Assembly: GCA_903859155.1 (NCBI GenBank) | Contig: CAIOLO010000100.1 | Span: 1-64,000 of the forward strand | Direction: 5' to 3' | From: an uncultured beta proteobacterium | GTDB lineage: Bacteria; Pseudomonadota; Gammaproteobacteria; Burkholderiales; SG8-39 | DNA: 64,000 bases | Part shown: piece by piece, positions 43,654 to 51,240 of the stretch | Layout of the letters: every line of letters starts with the position of its first letter | Position numbering within the stretch: position 1 is the first letter of the stretch | Made by a program: the position numbers and the translations under genes | The notes under the pieces: generated by a model | Told to the model about the DNA's origin: nothing | Database searches by the model: none | Seen by the model: only the letters and a program-made list of their open reading frames with translations

Positions 43654-45387
43654 TCAGCCTTTTGCCAGGGGCGGAAGTTTGCCTCCTGAAATAAAGCTGC
43701 CGATGCGGTTGCCGCGGGTGACCGGCAACAGCAGATGCGATGGATGCGCGGCATCGTGATGCACGCTCACGTGCGAGGCGCGCGGGCGCGTGATCGAACC
43801 CTGCGCCAGCCGGTGCAGGAACACCTCGGTGGGATCGTCGTCGGCGCAGCGTACGCGCACCGCCAGGCGCTCCCCGGGATGCAACAGGATGCCATAGGGC
43901 CGCAGTTCAATGTCGAACTCGTAGATCTCATCGGGGGTGAGCGGTTCGCGCGCCACGTGCGTGTGCACCGGCTGCCAGGGTCTGGAGCGCTCCGTGTCCA
44001 GGGCACGCTGCGAGCCGCGCAGCCAGCCGCGCGTGAGCAGCACCTCGCGCCCGGATGTATCGATATGCCACAGGCTCACGAACCACAGCACCTCGTTATC
44101 GGTGGTGGAACCGTACAGTTTCAGCGCGATCGGACCGCAGATCTCGGTGGCCTCCACCATGGCCGGCGTCGCAAAACGCGCACCGCCATGGCTGAAGGGA
44201 GAATCCTCGAATGTGGTGGCGCCCTCGTTGGGCCAGAATTCGTGCTCCGAGAGCAGGCCGCCCGCGTGCAGGTAGAAAGGCGTCCAGCGCGTACCGGGAA
44301 TCGGCCATTCCTGCGCGGACTTCCATTCGTTGGCGCCGACGATGAACACGTTCACCGGCGCCTCGTCCATCATCCCGGTGTCGTTGTCCTTCAGCCAGTG
44401 GTCGAACCAGCGCAGCGACTCGTAGTCGTACTGGTACAGCGGACGGTCCAGATAGATGGGCGGTCCGATGGTGAGCTTGCGCGGGCCGCGCCACTGATCG
44501 TAGGCACGCATGTCCCCGGCCAGATGCAGGCCGAAATTGCCCCAGTCGGCGCCGAAATAGCCGGGGATGGCATCGCTCTTGGAAAAATCCACGGCACCCG
44601 CGGCGTGGTAGTCGTCGTACAGCGGGTGCAGCAGGAATTCGACGATCAGCGGGTTCACACCCGCTTCCGGATTGCGAAGTGCCTGGCTGAGCGCCGGCAC
44701 CGAGGTCAGTTCCTGGTCGGCGAGCAGGCGCTTGACCGCGTCGCCATAGGCCGCGGCGCCCATTGCTTCGCGCGCCCGGTTGCCGAACTTGAATGGCCCG
44801 GCATAACCCTGCAGCCAGTAAGTGGTGAAGCCGTGGGCAAGTATGCCGCCGCGGTAGTAGGCGTCGCGGTAGCCGTCGCTCCACCCGTACATCGCAAAAA
44901 TGGCCTTCAAGCTGGGCGGGCGCAGCACCGCGGCGCGCTTTTGCACCACTGAAAAATAGGAAACGCCGTTCATGGCCACGCGACCGCTGCTCCAGGGCCG
45001 CGCCGCCAGCCACTCGATGGTGTCGGCGATGTCCTGGATGGAATCATGGTCCGGGTTGAGATTGCCGAAATCCCCTCCCGCTCCCCAGGTGCCGCGCATG
45101 TTGGCGATCACGAAAACGTAGCCACGGCGCACGTAGAAATTGAAATCACCCACTTCGAGCAGGCCGCGATTGAACTGATTGCCCGGAAAGCCCTGCGGCA
45201 CCATCTCCATGCCCTGCTCCACCCGGTTGTAGGGGCTCATGGTGAGCAGCACCGGGAACTTGCCCGGCGCGTCGGGGCGGAAAATGTCGGCGACGATGCT
45301 GATGCCATTGCCCACCGGCACGCGCACGTCACGCTCGATGGTGACGCCGTATTGACGGGGAGAGGTGCGCCATTTCTGGGAAATCAT
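43654..45387 (-). CDS. CocE/NonD family hydrolase
   Basis: A 577-aa alpha/beta hydrolase of the CocE/X-Pro dipeptidyl-peptidase S15 type. The catalytic Ser lies in AMNGVSYFSVVQ, the N-terminal sheet contains VGNGISIVADIFRP and the C-terminal jelly-roll domain contains LRPYGILLHPGERLAVRV. Such enzymes cleave esters, cocaine-like alkaloids or proline peptides. AGGAG stands 6 nt before the ATG at 45387, and an in-frame start six codons upstream is less likely. No signal peptide is seen. It is first of the pair with UbiD and divergent from the GMC gene. Confidence 0.85.
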   Translation of the reverse strand: MISQKWRTSPRQYGVTIERDVRVPVGNGISIVADIFRPDAPGKFPVLLTMSPYNRVEQGMEMVPQGFPGNQFNRGLLEVGDFNFYVRRGYVFVIANMRGTWGAGGDFGNLNPDHDSIQDIADTIEWLAARPWSSGRVAMNGVSYFSVVQKRAAVLRPPSLKAIFAMYGWSDGYRDAYYRGGILAHGFTTYWLQGYAGPFKFGNRAREAMGAAAYGDAVKRLLADQELTSVPALSQALRNPEAGVNPLIVEFLLHPLYDDYHAAGAVDFSKSDAIPGYFGADWGNFGLHLAGDMRAYDQWRGPRKLTIGPPIYLDRPLYQYDYESLRWFDHWLKDNDTGMMDEAPVNVFIVGANEWKSAQEWPIPGTRWTPFYLHAGGLLSEHEFWPNEGATTFEDSPFSHGGARFATPAMVEATEICGPIALKLYGSTTDNEVLWFVSLWHIDTSGREVLLTRGWLRGSQRALDTERSRPWQPVHTHVAREPLTPDEIYEFDIELRPYGILLHPGERLAVRVRCADDDPTEVFLHRLAQGSITRPRASHVSVHHDAAHPSHLLLPVTRGNRIGSFISGGKLPPLAKG

Positions 45388-45524
45388 GGAAAGCTCCTGG
45401 ATCAAAAAAAATGCATCCGGCCTGGGGCCGGATTTGCAAAGAAGTGATGATGCGGCAGCGTGCGCGCGGACGCAATAGCCGGAATCCGCCGGCGATGTGA
45501 CAATGCCGGCTGGGAGGATGCTCA

Positions 45525-47141
45525 GTGGCCACAGAAGAGTTCGATTACATCATCGTCGGCGCGGGTTCCGCGGGCTGTGTGCTCGCCTGCCGCCTGACGG
45601 AAGACCCGGGCGTCAGCGTACTTTTGCTCGAAGCCGGCGGTCGCGACAGCGATCCGTTGATCCACATACCGCTCGGTGTGGGCAAGATGTGGCAGGAGCG
45701 CCGCCACGACTGGGGCTACGACACCGAACCCGAGCCCATGCTGAATGATCGCAAAATCGAGATGATGCGCGGCAAGGTGCTGGGCGGGTCGTCGTCGATC
45801 AACGCCCTCGCGCACATCCGCGGCAACCCGGGCGACTACGATCGCTGGTCAAGGAACGGCCTGCCCGACTGGGGATACAAGAACTGCCTGCCTTATTTCA
45901 AACGCACCGAATCCTGGCAGGGCGGCGCGAGCGAACATCGCGGCCACTCGGGGCCGATCACGGTGCGCTACACCAACAACGAGGATCCGATTGTCGATGC
46001 GTTCCTCGACGCGGCGCGCAGCGCCGGCTTTCCTATTACACAGGACATCAGCGGCCCGGATCCGGAAGGTTTCGGACTGGCGCAATCGACCATTCGCAAT
46101 GGCCGGCGCTGCAGTTCCGCAGTGGCCTATCTGCGCCCGGCCCTGCGGCGCCGCGGACTCACGCTGCGCATGCACGTCCATGCCACGCGCATCCTCATCG
46201 AGGGCAGGCGCGCCAGCGGCATCGAGTATCTGGAGAACGGACAGACAAAACAGGCGCGCGCCGCCCGCGAAGTGCTGCTCGCAGGCGGCGCCATCAACTC
46301 GCCGCAACTCTTGATGCTCTCGGGCATCGGCGATCCCGAAGCGCTGTTGAAGCAGGGCATCCGCCCTCAGGCCGCCCTGCGCGGCGTCGGCACCAACCTG
46401 CAGGATCACTTGTCGGTTGGCGTCACCTGCTGGCGCAAGGGCGTGAGCCCGCTGCAGCACATGCTGCGCATGGACCGCATCGCGATTGCCATGCTGCAGG
46501 CCTGGCTAACCGGCACCGGCCCGGCCACGCTGCTGCCCGGAGGCGTCACCGCGCCCGTCAAAAGCCGCGCCGACCTCGACGTGCCGGACATCCAGTTCCT
46601 GTTCCGCGGCGCCGCCGTCGATGCAAGGCCCTGGTGGCCGTTCAAAGGCCCCGACTGGCGCGACGCCATCATGTTGCGACCGGTGCTGCTGCATCCTGAG
46701 AGCCGCGGCGCCCTGACGCTCGCCTCCCCCGACCCGCTAGCCCACCCGCGCATACAAGCCAACTTTCTTGACGCCGAGTCAGACCGAAACACGCTGATCA
46801 CCGGCGTGCGCATCGCCCGCGACGTCCTCAGCCAATCCACCATGAAAGCCTACTGCGGCGAAGAAGCCTCCCCCGGCCCCCAACGCCAGAGCGACGAAGA
46901 AATCCTCGCCTACATCCGCGCCACCGCCCTCACCGCCCATCACCCCATGGGAACGTGCCGCATGGGAGCGGATGACATGGCGGTGGTGGATTCCGAATTG
47001 CGGGTACGCGGGGTGGAAAAGCTGCGCGTGATCGACGCATCGGTGATGCCGGATCTGGTGTGCGGGAATATCAATGCCTGCGTGTTGATGATTGCGGAGC
47101 GGGGGGCGGATTTTGTGCGAAGCAACCGGCTAACCAGCTGA
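45525..47141 (+). CDS. GMC family FAD-dependent alcohol oxidoreductase
   Basis: A 538-aa GMC oxidoreductase. The FAD-binding motif is YIIVGAGSAGCVLACRL at the N-terminus. GMC signatures are GKVLGGSSSINALAHIRG and GAINSPQLLMLSGIG, and the active-site His-Asn pair is in HPMGTCRMG and GNINACVLM near the C-terminus. It probably oxidises an alcohol, feeding electrons to a quinone or dye-like acceptor. The start is GTG at 45525 with GGGAGG 7 nt before. It is divergent from the CocE-UbiD operon and might act in the same pathway. Confidence 0.9.
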   Translation: MATEEFDYIIVGAGSAGCVLACRLTEDPGVSVLLLEAGGRDSDPLIHIPLGVGKMWQERRHDWGYDTEPEPMLNDRKIEMMRGKVLGGSSSINALAHIRGNPGDYDRWSRNGLPDWGYKNCLPYFKRTESWQGGASEHRGHSGPITVRYTNNEDPIVDAFLDAARSAGFPITQDISGPDPEGFGLAQSTIRNGRRCSSAVAYLRPALRRRGLTLRMHVHATRILIEGRRASGIEYLENGQTKQARAAREVLLAGGAINSPQLLMLSGIGDPEALLKQGIRPQAALRGVGTNLQDHLSVGVTCWRKGVSPLQHMLRMDRIAIAMLQAWLTGTGPATLLPGGVTAPVKSRADLDVPDIQFLFRGAAVDARPWWPFKGPDWRDAIMLRPVLLHPESRGALTLASPDPLAHPRIQANFLDAESDRNTLITGVRIARDVLSQSTMKAYCGEEASPGPQRQSDEEILAYIRATALTAHHPMGTCRMGADDMAVVDSELRVRGVEKLRVIDASVMPDLVCGNINACVLMIAERGADFVRSNRLTS

Positions 47142-47201
47142 TCAATTACTGCGCTAATTCGCAAAAAGAGAATTACCATTTGTAGCAGTCATCTGGCAGG
47201 A

Positions 47202-47224
47202 GGTGGTAACGAATTGTGACCACC
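47202..47224. promoter_or_regulatory. Operator-like palindrome, copy 1 (imperfect)
   Basis: A 23-bp near-palindrome with arms GGTGGTAACGA and TTGTGACCACC, the same as the perfect palindrome at 48259-48281 except in the left half. It lies upstream of the 22-bp repeats and the AAA ATPase remnant and is likely a regulator site for that gene. Confidence 0.6.
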
Positions 47225-47247
47225 CCACCCTCTGTTTTCACATGCAC

Positions 47248-47335
47248 ATTCCGGATTGAACGCCCTTATATTCCGGATTGGACGGCCGTATAATCCGGAT
47301 TGGGCGAAGCTATATTCCGGATTGGACGAAACTTT
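47248..47335 (+). repeat. Four 22-bp tandem direct repeats
   Basis: Four units with exact 22-bp spacing, each containing CCGGATTG (at 47251, 47273, 47295 and 47317). The unit consensus is about ATTCCGGATTGGACG followed by a variable stretch ending TAT. Two helical turns per unit puts every copy on the same DNA face, as for a repeated regulator or iteron site. They end 6 nt before the ATG of the AAA ATPase remnant. Confidence 0.9.
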
Positions 47336-47341
47336 CCCAAC

Positions 47342-47697
47342 ATGGCCGCCCCTGCCTCCACCTTGATTCCCCGCCTTGCCGCCCGCCGGGTGACGAAGGC
47401 GCTTGCCGACACGCCTGTGGTCATGGTCACCGGCCCGCGGCAGTCGGGAAAGACCACCCTGGTGCGCAGTCTCATCGGCCCGAAGCGGACCTATTCGAGA
47501 ACAGCGCCGGTGCAATCGTCGGTGTCGAAGTGAAAGCGGCCGCGACCGTCAGCCCTGCGGATTTCAGGGGCTTGCGCAAGCTGGCCGAAGCCGGCGGGGA
47601 CCAGTTCAAGCTGGGTGTCGTTCTGTACGATGGGAGCCACGTCGTGCCGTTTGGAGAACGGATGTTTGCCGCACCGGTGCGTTGTCTTTGGGCTTGA
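47342..47697 (+). pseudogene. AAA ATPase (AAA_14/DUF4143 type), large internal deletion
   Basis: The ATG at 47342 gives an N-terminus with Walker A (VTGPRQSGKTTLVRSLIG), typical of AAA_14/DUF4143 ATPases of about 400 residues. After about 50 codons the frame breaks near 47495. The C-terminal end of the same family then appears in another frame (GAIVGVEVKAAATVSP, LGVVLYDGSHVVPFGERMF), ending at 47697. About 280 residues (Walker B, sensor, DUF4143 core) are gone, so no functional ATPase remains. This is a direct reading of two halves of one family joined. Confidence 0.8.
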
Positions 47698-47705
47698 GCG
47701 GGTGC

Positions 47706-47945
47706 CGACATCATGCCGTTTGACGCCACAACTCCTCGCAGCCGTCTTCCCTGACCGCGACGAGCGCCGACGCGTAGGCCGTTTGTCCGCCCTCGGTGGC
47801 GCTGCTGGTCACGGCATAAACTGCACCGGCAAGGAGGAGAGCGCCCGGCCCTTCATCGAGCGAGAGTCCGATCGCGTTCGCCACGACGCCCTGCGGCAGA
47901 TGCGCCCCGCGCAGCGGCGAGGGCGGCGGCCAGGGCGGCGCTGCG
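47706..47945 (-). repeat. Duplicated block A, copy 1 (with C-terminal coding remnant)
   Basis: This block recurs at 49038-49270 in the same orientation with high identity. On the minus strand both copies encode nearly the same protein C-terminus (LPQGVVANAIGLSLDEGPG ... QTAYASALVAVRE) followed by a stop, at 47711 in this copy. I do not recognise the protein. The upstream part differs between copies, so both are fragments of a duplicated gene. Confidence 0.75.
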
Positions 47946-48129
47946 CAGGCCGCTACCCGCACGCGAGCTCGCGGCACCAGCGCCAGCCCAAAGGGCCGGT
48001 CTCCTGGCCGGCATTGGCGTTGCGCAGGACACTTGCGGGCCTGCCAAAAACGGCTGAAAAGCCGCGCCAGTACTGGTTCTTCGGCATGCCATCCTGGCCG
48101 AACGCCACCCCCAAACGCGCCACACTGTC

Positions 48130-48191
48130 CGCAAAGAGGCAGTCAGCAAGCCATATTCAGCCCGCTCACGCAGCGCGCTTTTTCCCGGTCC
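48130..48191 (-). repeat. Duplicated block B, copy 1
   Basis: A 62-bp block repeated at 48814-48875 in the same orientation with 8 mismatches. On the minus strand it contains a C-terminal-like end after Gly-Lys-Lys-type residues. The block pair brackets the hicB-hicA genes. In the rest of 47978-48377 I see no gene, only this block and the palindrome at 48259. Confidence 0.7.
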
Positions 48192-48258
48192 ACTAGCGCA
48201 ACGCGGAACGCTTACCCGACGGTTTCATGTTCCGGCTCACGGCGGTGGAGAAGCAGTA

Positions 48259-48281
48259 GGTGGTCACAAATTGTGACCACC
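48259..48281. promoter_or_regulatory. Operator-like perfect palindrome, copy 2
   Basis: Perfect arms GGTGGTCACAA and TTGTGACCACC flank a single A. It lies about 100 nt upstream of hicB, and an imperfect copy precedes the AAA remnant at 47202. Symmetry and placement suggest a dimeric repressor site. Confidence 0.7.
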
Positions 48282-48377
48282 TCGCCCAGTTGAACTTTTC
48301 CCGCTTGATCCTAAACCCGTTGCTTGAAGCACATTTCCCGTAGAATTCCTGCCTGCCCCGGCGGATTGAGGTGCATC

Positions 48378-48584
48378 TTGAAATACACCATCGAACACGA
48401 GCGCGAAGATGACGGACGTTGGCTTGCCGAAGTGCCCGAACTTCCCGGAGCTCTCGCTTACGGTGCCACTGCCAATGAGGCGATGGCGAACGCCGAAATT
48501 CTCGCGCTGCGCGTAATTGCCGAGCGCCTGGAGCACAACGAAGCCGGGCCTCAGCCCATCTCGATTGCCATCACCGCTGCATGA
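48378..48584 (+). CDS. hicB: HicB-like antitoxin
   Basis: A 68-aa protein starting (M)KYTIEHEREDDGRWLAEVPELPGALAYG, the HicB RNase-H-like partial fold. It neutralises the HicA RNA interferase. The start is TTG at 48378 with GAGGTG 5 nt upstream; an ATG at 48324 in frame is less consistent with family length. It overlaps its partner hicA by 4 nt (ATGA). Antitoxin first is one of the two usual hic orders. Confidence 0.85.
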   Translation: MKYTIEHEREDDGRWLAEVPELPGALAYGATANEAMANAEILALRVIAERLEHNEAGPQPISIAITAA

Positions 48585-48794
48585 GTTCGTGGCCGTCGTC
48601 GAAGGCCAGGCGCGTTCTTTCTGCGTTGTACCAAATTGGCTGGACGCTCAAACGCCAGTCCGGATCTCACAAGACTCTTTCACGTGCCGGCTGGCCGGCA
48701 CTATGTCTTTGCGTTTCACGACGGTGACGAGATCGGACCACACATGCTCGCGCGGATCGCGAAGAACACAGGGTTGAAGCCTGAGGATCTTTGA
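48581..48794 (+). pseudogene. hicA: HicA-like toxin gene, frameshifted
   Basis: The frame from ATG at 48581 reads MSSWPSSKARRVLSALYQIG then GWTLKRQSGSHKTLSRAGWP, a good HicA start with the catalytic His in GSHKTL, then shifts. Removing one C at 48699 restores the family C-terminus DYVFAFHDGDEIGPHMLARI and a stop at 48794. The 70-aa product is thus lost, or a sequencing error is present. Its antitoxin hicB is intact. Confidence 0.8.
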
Positions 48795-48813
48795 TCGTAC
48801 CGGCGATGCTGTG

Positions 48814-48875
48814 CGCAAAGAGGCTGTCAGGAAGCGATCTCCAGCCCGCTCACGCCGCGCGTTTTTTCCCGATCC
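48814..48875 (-). repeat. Duplicated block B, copy 2
   Basis: Second copy of the 62-bp block at 48130-48191, placed 19 nt after the hicA remnant. On the minus strand the reading frame TIEATIERLSRIGKKRAA ends in a stop at 48850 and looks like the end of an unrecognised protein; its upstream part enters the palindrome at 48940. Confidence 0.7.
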
Positions 48876-48939
48876 GCGAGAGGCGCTCTATCGTGGCCTC
48901 GATGGTGAGCACGCCGCGTGTCGAGTCAGCCGCATAATC

Positions 48940-48973
48940 CTTGCAAAATAGAAGTTGATTTCTATTTTGCAAG
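48940..48973. repeat. Perfect inverted repeat, 14-bp arms
   Basis: CTTGCAAAATAGAA and its exact complement TTCTATTTTGCAAG flank GTTGAT. The arms are AT-rich in a GC-rich setting. It could be an operator, a hairpin, or the end of a mobile element. It lies between block B and block A second copies. Confidence 0.8.
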
Positions 48974-49037
48974 AACCGGCGACCGATTCCAGCGCCAGTC
49001 CTGGGCCATCGTCCCCCGGGTTCAGCGGAGGCGCCCC

Positions 49038-49270
49038 GACATCACACCTTTTGACGCCACAACTCGTCGCAGCCGCCTTCCCTGACCGCAACGAGCGCCG
49101 ACGCATAGGCCGTTTGTCCGCCCTCGGTGGCGCTGCTGGTCAGGGCATAAACTGCACCGGCAAGTAGGAGAGCTCCCGGCCCTTCGTCCAGCGACAACCC
49201 GATCGCGTTCGCCACGACGCCCTGCGGCAGATGCGCCCCGCCCCGCGCAGCGGCCAGGGCGGCGGCCAGG
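49038..49270 (-). repeat. Duplicated block A, copy 2 (with C-terminal coding remnant)
   Basis: Second copy of block A. On the minus strand it ends in the same C-terminus, with a stop at 49042. The minus frame can be extended to 49392 over the leucine-rich-repeat remnant, but that part has no counterpart in copy 1. Block A copies lie outermost and block B copies inside, with hicBA at the centre. Confidence 0.75.
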
Positions 49271-49320
49271 GCGTCCCGCGCCCTCGCGAGTGCGGCTCCT
49301 GAACTGCGCGCGATGGTCAG

Positions 49321-49893
49321 GTAACCGAACTTGATTGCCACGACAACCGGATTACCAAACTTATTCTTCCGGATTCTCCAGAACTTAACCAACTACGATG
49401 CTCCAGTAACCAGATTGCCGAGATTGATCTTTCGAAAGTGCCAGGACTTATACGGCTTTCGTGTTTCGATAACCGACTCACCGAAATCGACCTTTCAAAC
49501 GTTCTGGAATTGACGACGCTAAGTTGCAGCGGGAACGAATTAGTGGAACTCGACCTCTCGCATCTACCTAAGCTTACAACGCTCCTGTGTGCCTGCAATC
49601 AGCTTATCGAACTCGACCTCTCAAGAGTTCCTATCCTCAAGAGTCTCTATTGTGGTGGCAATTTGCTCAACGACCTTGATCTCTCAAATGCATCGGGCCT
49701 CATTGAACTCTCATGCTACGGTAATCAGCTTACGGAACTCGACCTATCAAACGTTCTGAAGCTGAAAACCCTCGCTTGCCAATACAATAACCTCACTGAG
49801 ATCGACATTCGAAGTGAAATCAGGCCGGAGAAATTCGAATGTGATTCATTTGTAGGCATTAAGAAACCTGCTGCTTCGGCTACCTTGCATTGA
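49321..49893 (+). pseudogene. Leucine-rich-repeat protein gene, 5' truncated
   Basis: The frame encodes about seven 21-22-residue repeats of the form L-x-x-L-x-C-x-x-N-x-L-x-E-L-D-L-S (examples LTTLSCSGNELVELDLS, LIELSCYGNQLTELDLS), ending at 49893. Repeats extend upstream to about 49321 but no start codon exists there; an in-frame stop lies at 49300. The only possible start is GTG at 49438, within a repeat. So the N-terminal part, with any secretion signal, was lost, and the junction coincides with the end of block A copy 2. Codon use is richer in A/T than neighbouring genes, a sign of transfer. Confidence 0.75.
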
Positions 49894-49902
49894 ATGCCGC
49901 CG

Positions 49903-50283
49903 CTAAGCCGTCCTGACCTTGCGACTTGGTTTCTCGCCCTTGCCGCGCGTAGCCGCCAGCACCCCGGCATCTACGGCCGTCAAGCCGCTCAGCATCACGG
50001 GCGCGCGATTGGGAAATTCCGCGACCAGGCGCAATTTCCCTCCCATGGCCTCGACGTACCCGCGCAACGTTGAGATCAGCAAATCGCTGCGCTTCTCAAG
50101 GCGGGATATGCCATCCTGCCCGATCCCGAGTTCCTCGGCCATTTTCTCTTGTGTCAGTGCCAGGGCGCGCCGCAGGTCGCAAAGGGACTTCTCGTCTTCA
50201 ATGAGCTCAGCCGTGCGCGCTTCCACCTTCTTGCGCCGCGCCGGGCTCAGAGCCGCCAGCTTCTGTTCCAAGGTCTTAGCCAT
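49903..50283 (-). CDS. XRE-family antitoxin (HigA-like)
   Basis: A 126-aa protein with a central helix-turn-helix (LRRALALTQEKMAEELGIGQDGISRLEKR, shown in parts: LTQEKMAEELGIGQDGISR, residues about 43-61). A basic C-terminal tail follows. It overlaps the upstream toxin gene by 8 nt. The toxin-first order fits HigBA. It would bind the toxin and repress the operon. Confidence 0.85.
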   Translation of the reverse strand: MAKTLEQKLAALSPARRKKVEARTAELIEDEKSLCDLRRALALTQEKMAEELGIGQDGISRLEKRSDLLISTLRGYVEAMGGKLRLVAEFPNRAPVMLSGLTAVDAGVLAATRGKGEKPSRKVRTA

Positions 50284-50650
50284 CGCTCTTTCTCCTTTCC
50301 TTTTCGATTCGCTTTACATGCTCATCAAAGCGCGCGTCCGCTTTCTTGATGAGCTGGCGATAAAACCGCTTCTCGCTGCCGCCCGACTTATCGCCGCCAA
50401 CCAGCAGAATCGCCTGCCGCCTGGGGGCAAAGGCGAAGGCGACGCGCCACACGCCGTCCGCAGCGTCGAACCGCAGTTCCTTCATGTTCGCGTGACGCGA
50501 TCCTTTCAGCGTATCCACGCGCGGGCGGCCCAATGCCGGCCCGAATTGCTTTAGCAGCCCCATGTGAGCCAATACTTCGTCCTGCACCGCTTCCGGCAGA
50601 TCGTTCAATTCGGCATCGAAAAGGTCATGCAGCAGCACAGCCCACATCAT
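50276..50650 (-). CDS. RelE/HigB-type toxin (phage-derived Gp49-like)
   Basis: A 124-aa protein: LHDLFDAELNDLPEAVQDEVLAHMGLL, then KGSRHANMKELRF and VWRVAFAFAPRRQAILLVGGDKSGGSEKRFYRQLI. This is the Gp49/HigB-like addiction-toxin fold, an RNase acting on translated mRNA. The start is at the ATG-ATG at 50650. It is the first gene of the pair and sits next to the recombination island. Confidence 0.85.
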   Translation of the reverse strand: MMWAVLLHDLFDAELNDLPEAVQDEVLAHMGLLKQFGPALGRPRVDTLKGSRHANMKELRFDAADGVWRVAFAFAPRRQAILLVGGDKSGGSEKRFYRQLIKKADARFDEHVKRIEKERRKSDG

Positions 50651-50941
50651 GGTATGAATATGCCTTTAATAACATATGGTGTCAAATGCATAAAGCACCA
50701 GCAAGAAAGAGGCGCCTCATATACTTCAAACGTTCGCGGAAAAACCGGCATGCATCAACCGCGATCTTCGAGCCCTTACCGTACCATCGCGTCTTGAACA
50801 GCGTAGCCATTTCGTAGCTGTGTGAACCCATTTTGAGACTTGTTGACGCTAACCTAGACATCAAATCGAATTGGCGGGCCTTGCAAGGTTTTGATTTAAT
50901 TACTAGCACCCTTTACATCTGCAATTCCGAAGCCAAAGGTC

Positions 50942-50969
50942 ACAGGTTCGACTCCTGTCGGGAGCACCA
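50942..50969 (+). other. tRNA 3'-end remnant (possible integration site)
   Basis: A T-arm (ACAGG-TTCGACT-CCTGT) followed by CGGGAGCACCA, that is an acceptor strand with CCA. No matching 5' half with the complementary acceptor or a D arm is present within 150 nt upstream, so this is not a whole tRNA. Such partial tRNA ends mark att sites of integrative elements. The rest of 50651-51091 shows no gene. Confidence 0.55.
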
Positions 50970-51091
50970 CTATCAAAGTGGCATGACCAACGTCCAGAAG
51001 TGCCCAGTTTTGGTCTGGTCGGGGATCCGCGAAGGGCTCGAACCTGCAAATTGTGAAGCCCAGTAATTGCCACCGAACGAACGCTCGACGG

Positions 51092-51240
51092 GACCGATAA
51101 GAAAATCAATCGGCACGTACGACGCGTGGGCGGATGGAATGCTCTGCCATCTTGTGATTCGGGGTTTCAAAATCGCGCACATTATTGATTCTGTTCAAAT
51201 CCTGTGTTTGCCGATGCCCGTTCCCGGGTTTGCTGGGTAA
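51092..51240 (+). repeat. 149-bp dispersed repeat, copy 1
   Basis: Near-identical (2 differences in 149) to 54649-54797 in the same orientation. It begins GACCGATAAGAAAATC and ends CCCGGGTTTGCTGGGTAA. The right edge abuts the truncated tctC directly. A diverged copy precedes the tctC gene at 59854-60001. A short stem CCCGG/CTGGG near the end could form. Confidence 0.9.

Noticed and set aside
47248-47335. CRISPR array
   Set aside because: The repeats are directly adjacent 22-bp units with no separate spacers, and no cas genes are in the window.
50905-50969. A complete tRNA gene
   Set aside because: The T-arm and CCA end are clear but no complementary acceptor 5' strand or D arm is found upstream.
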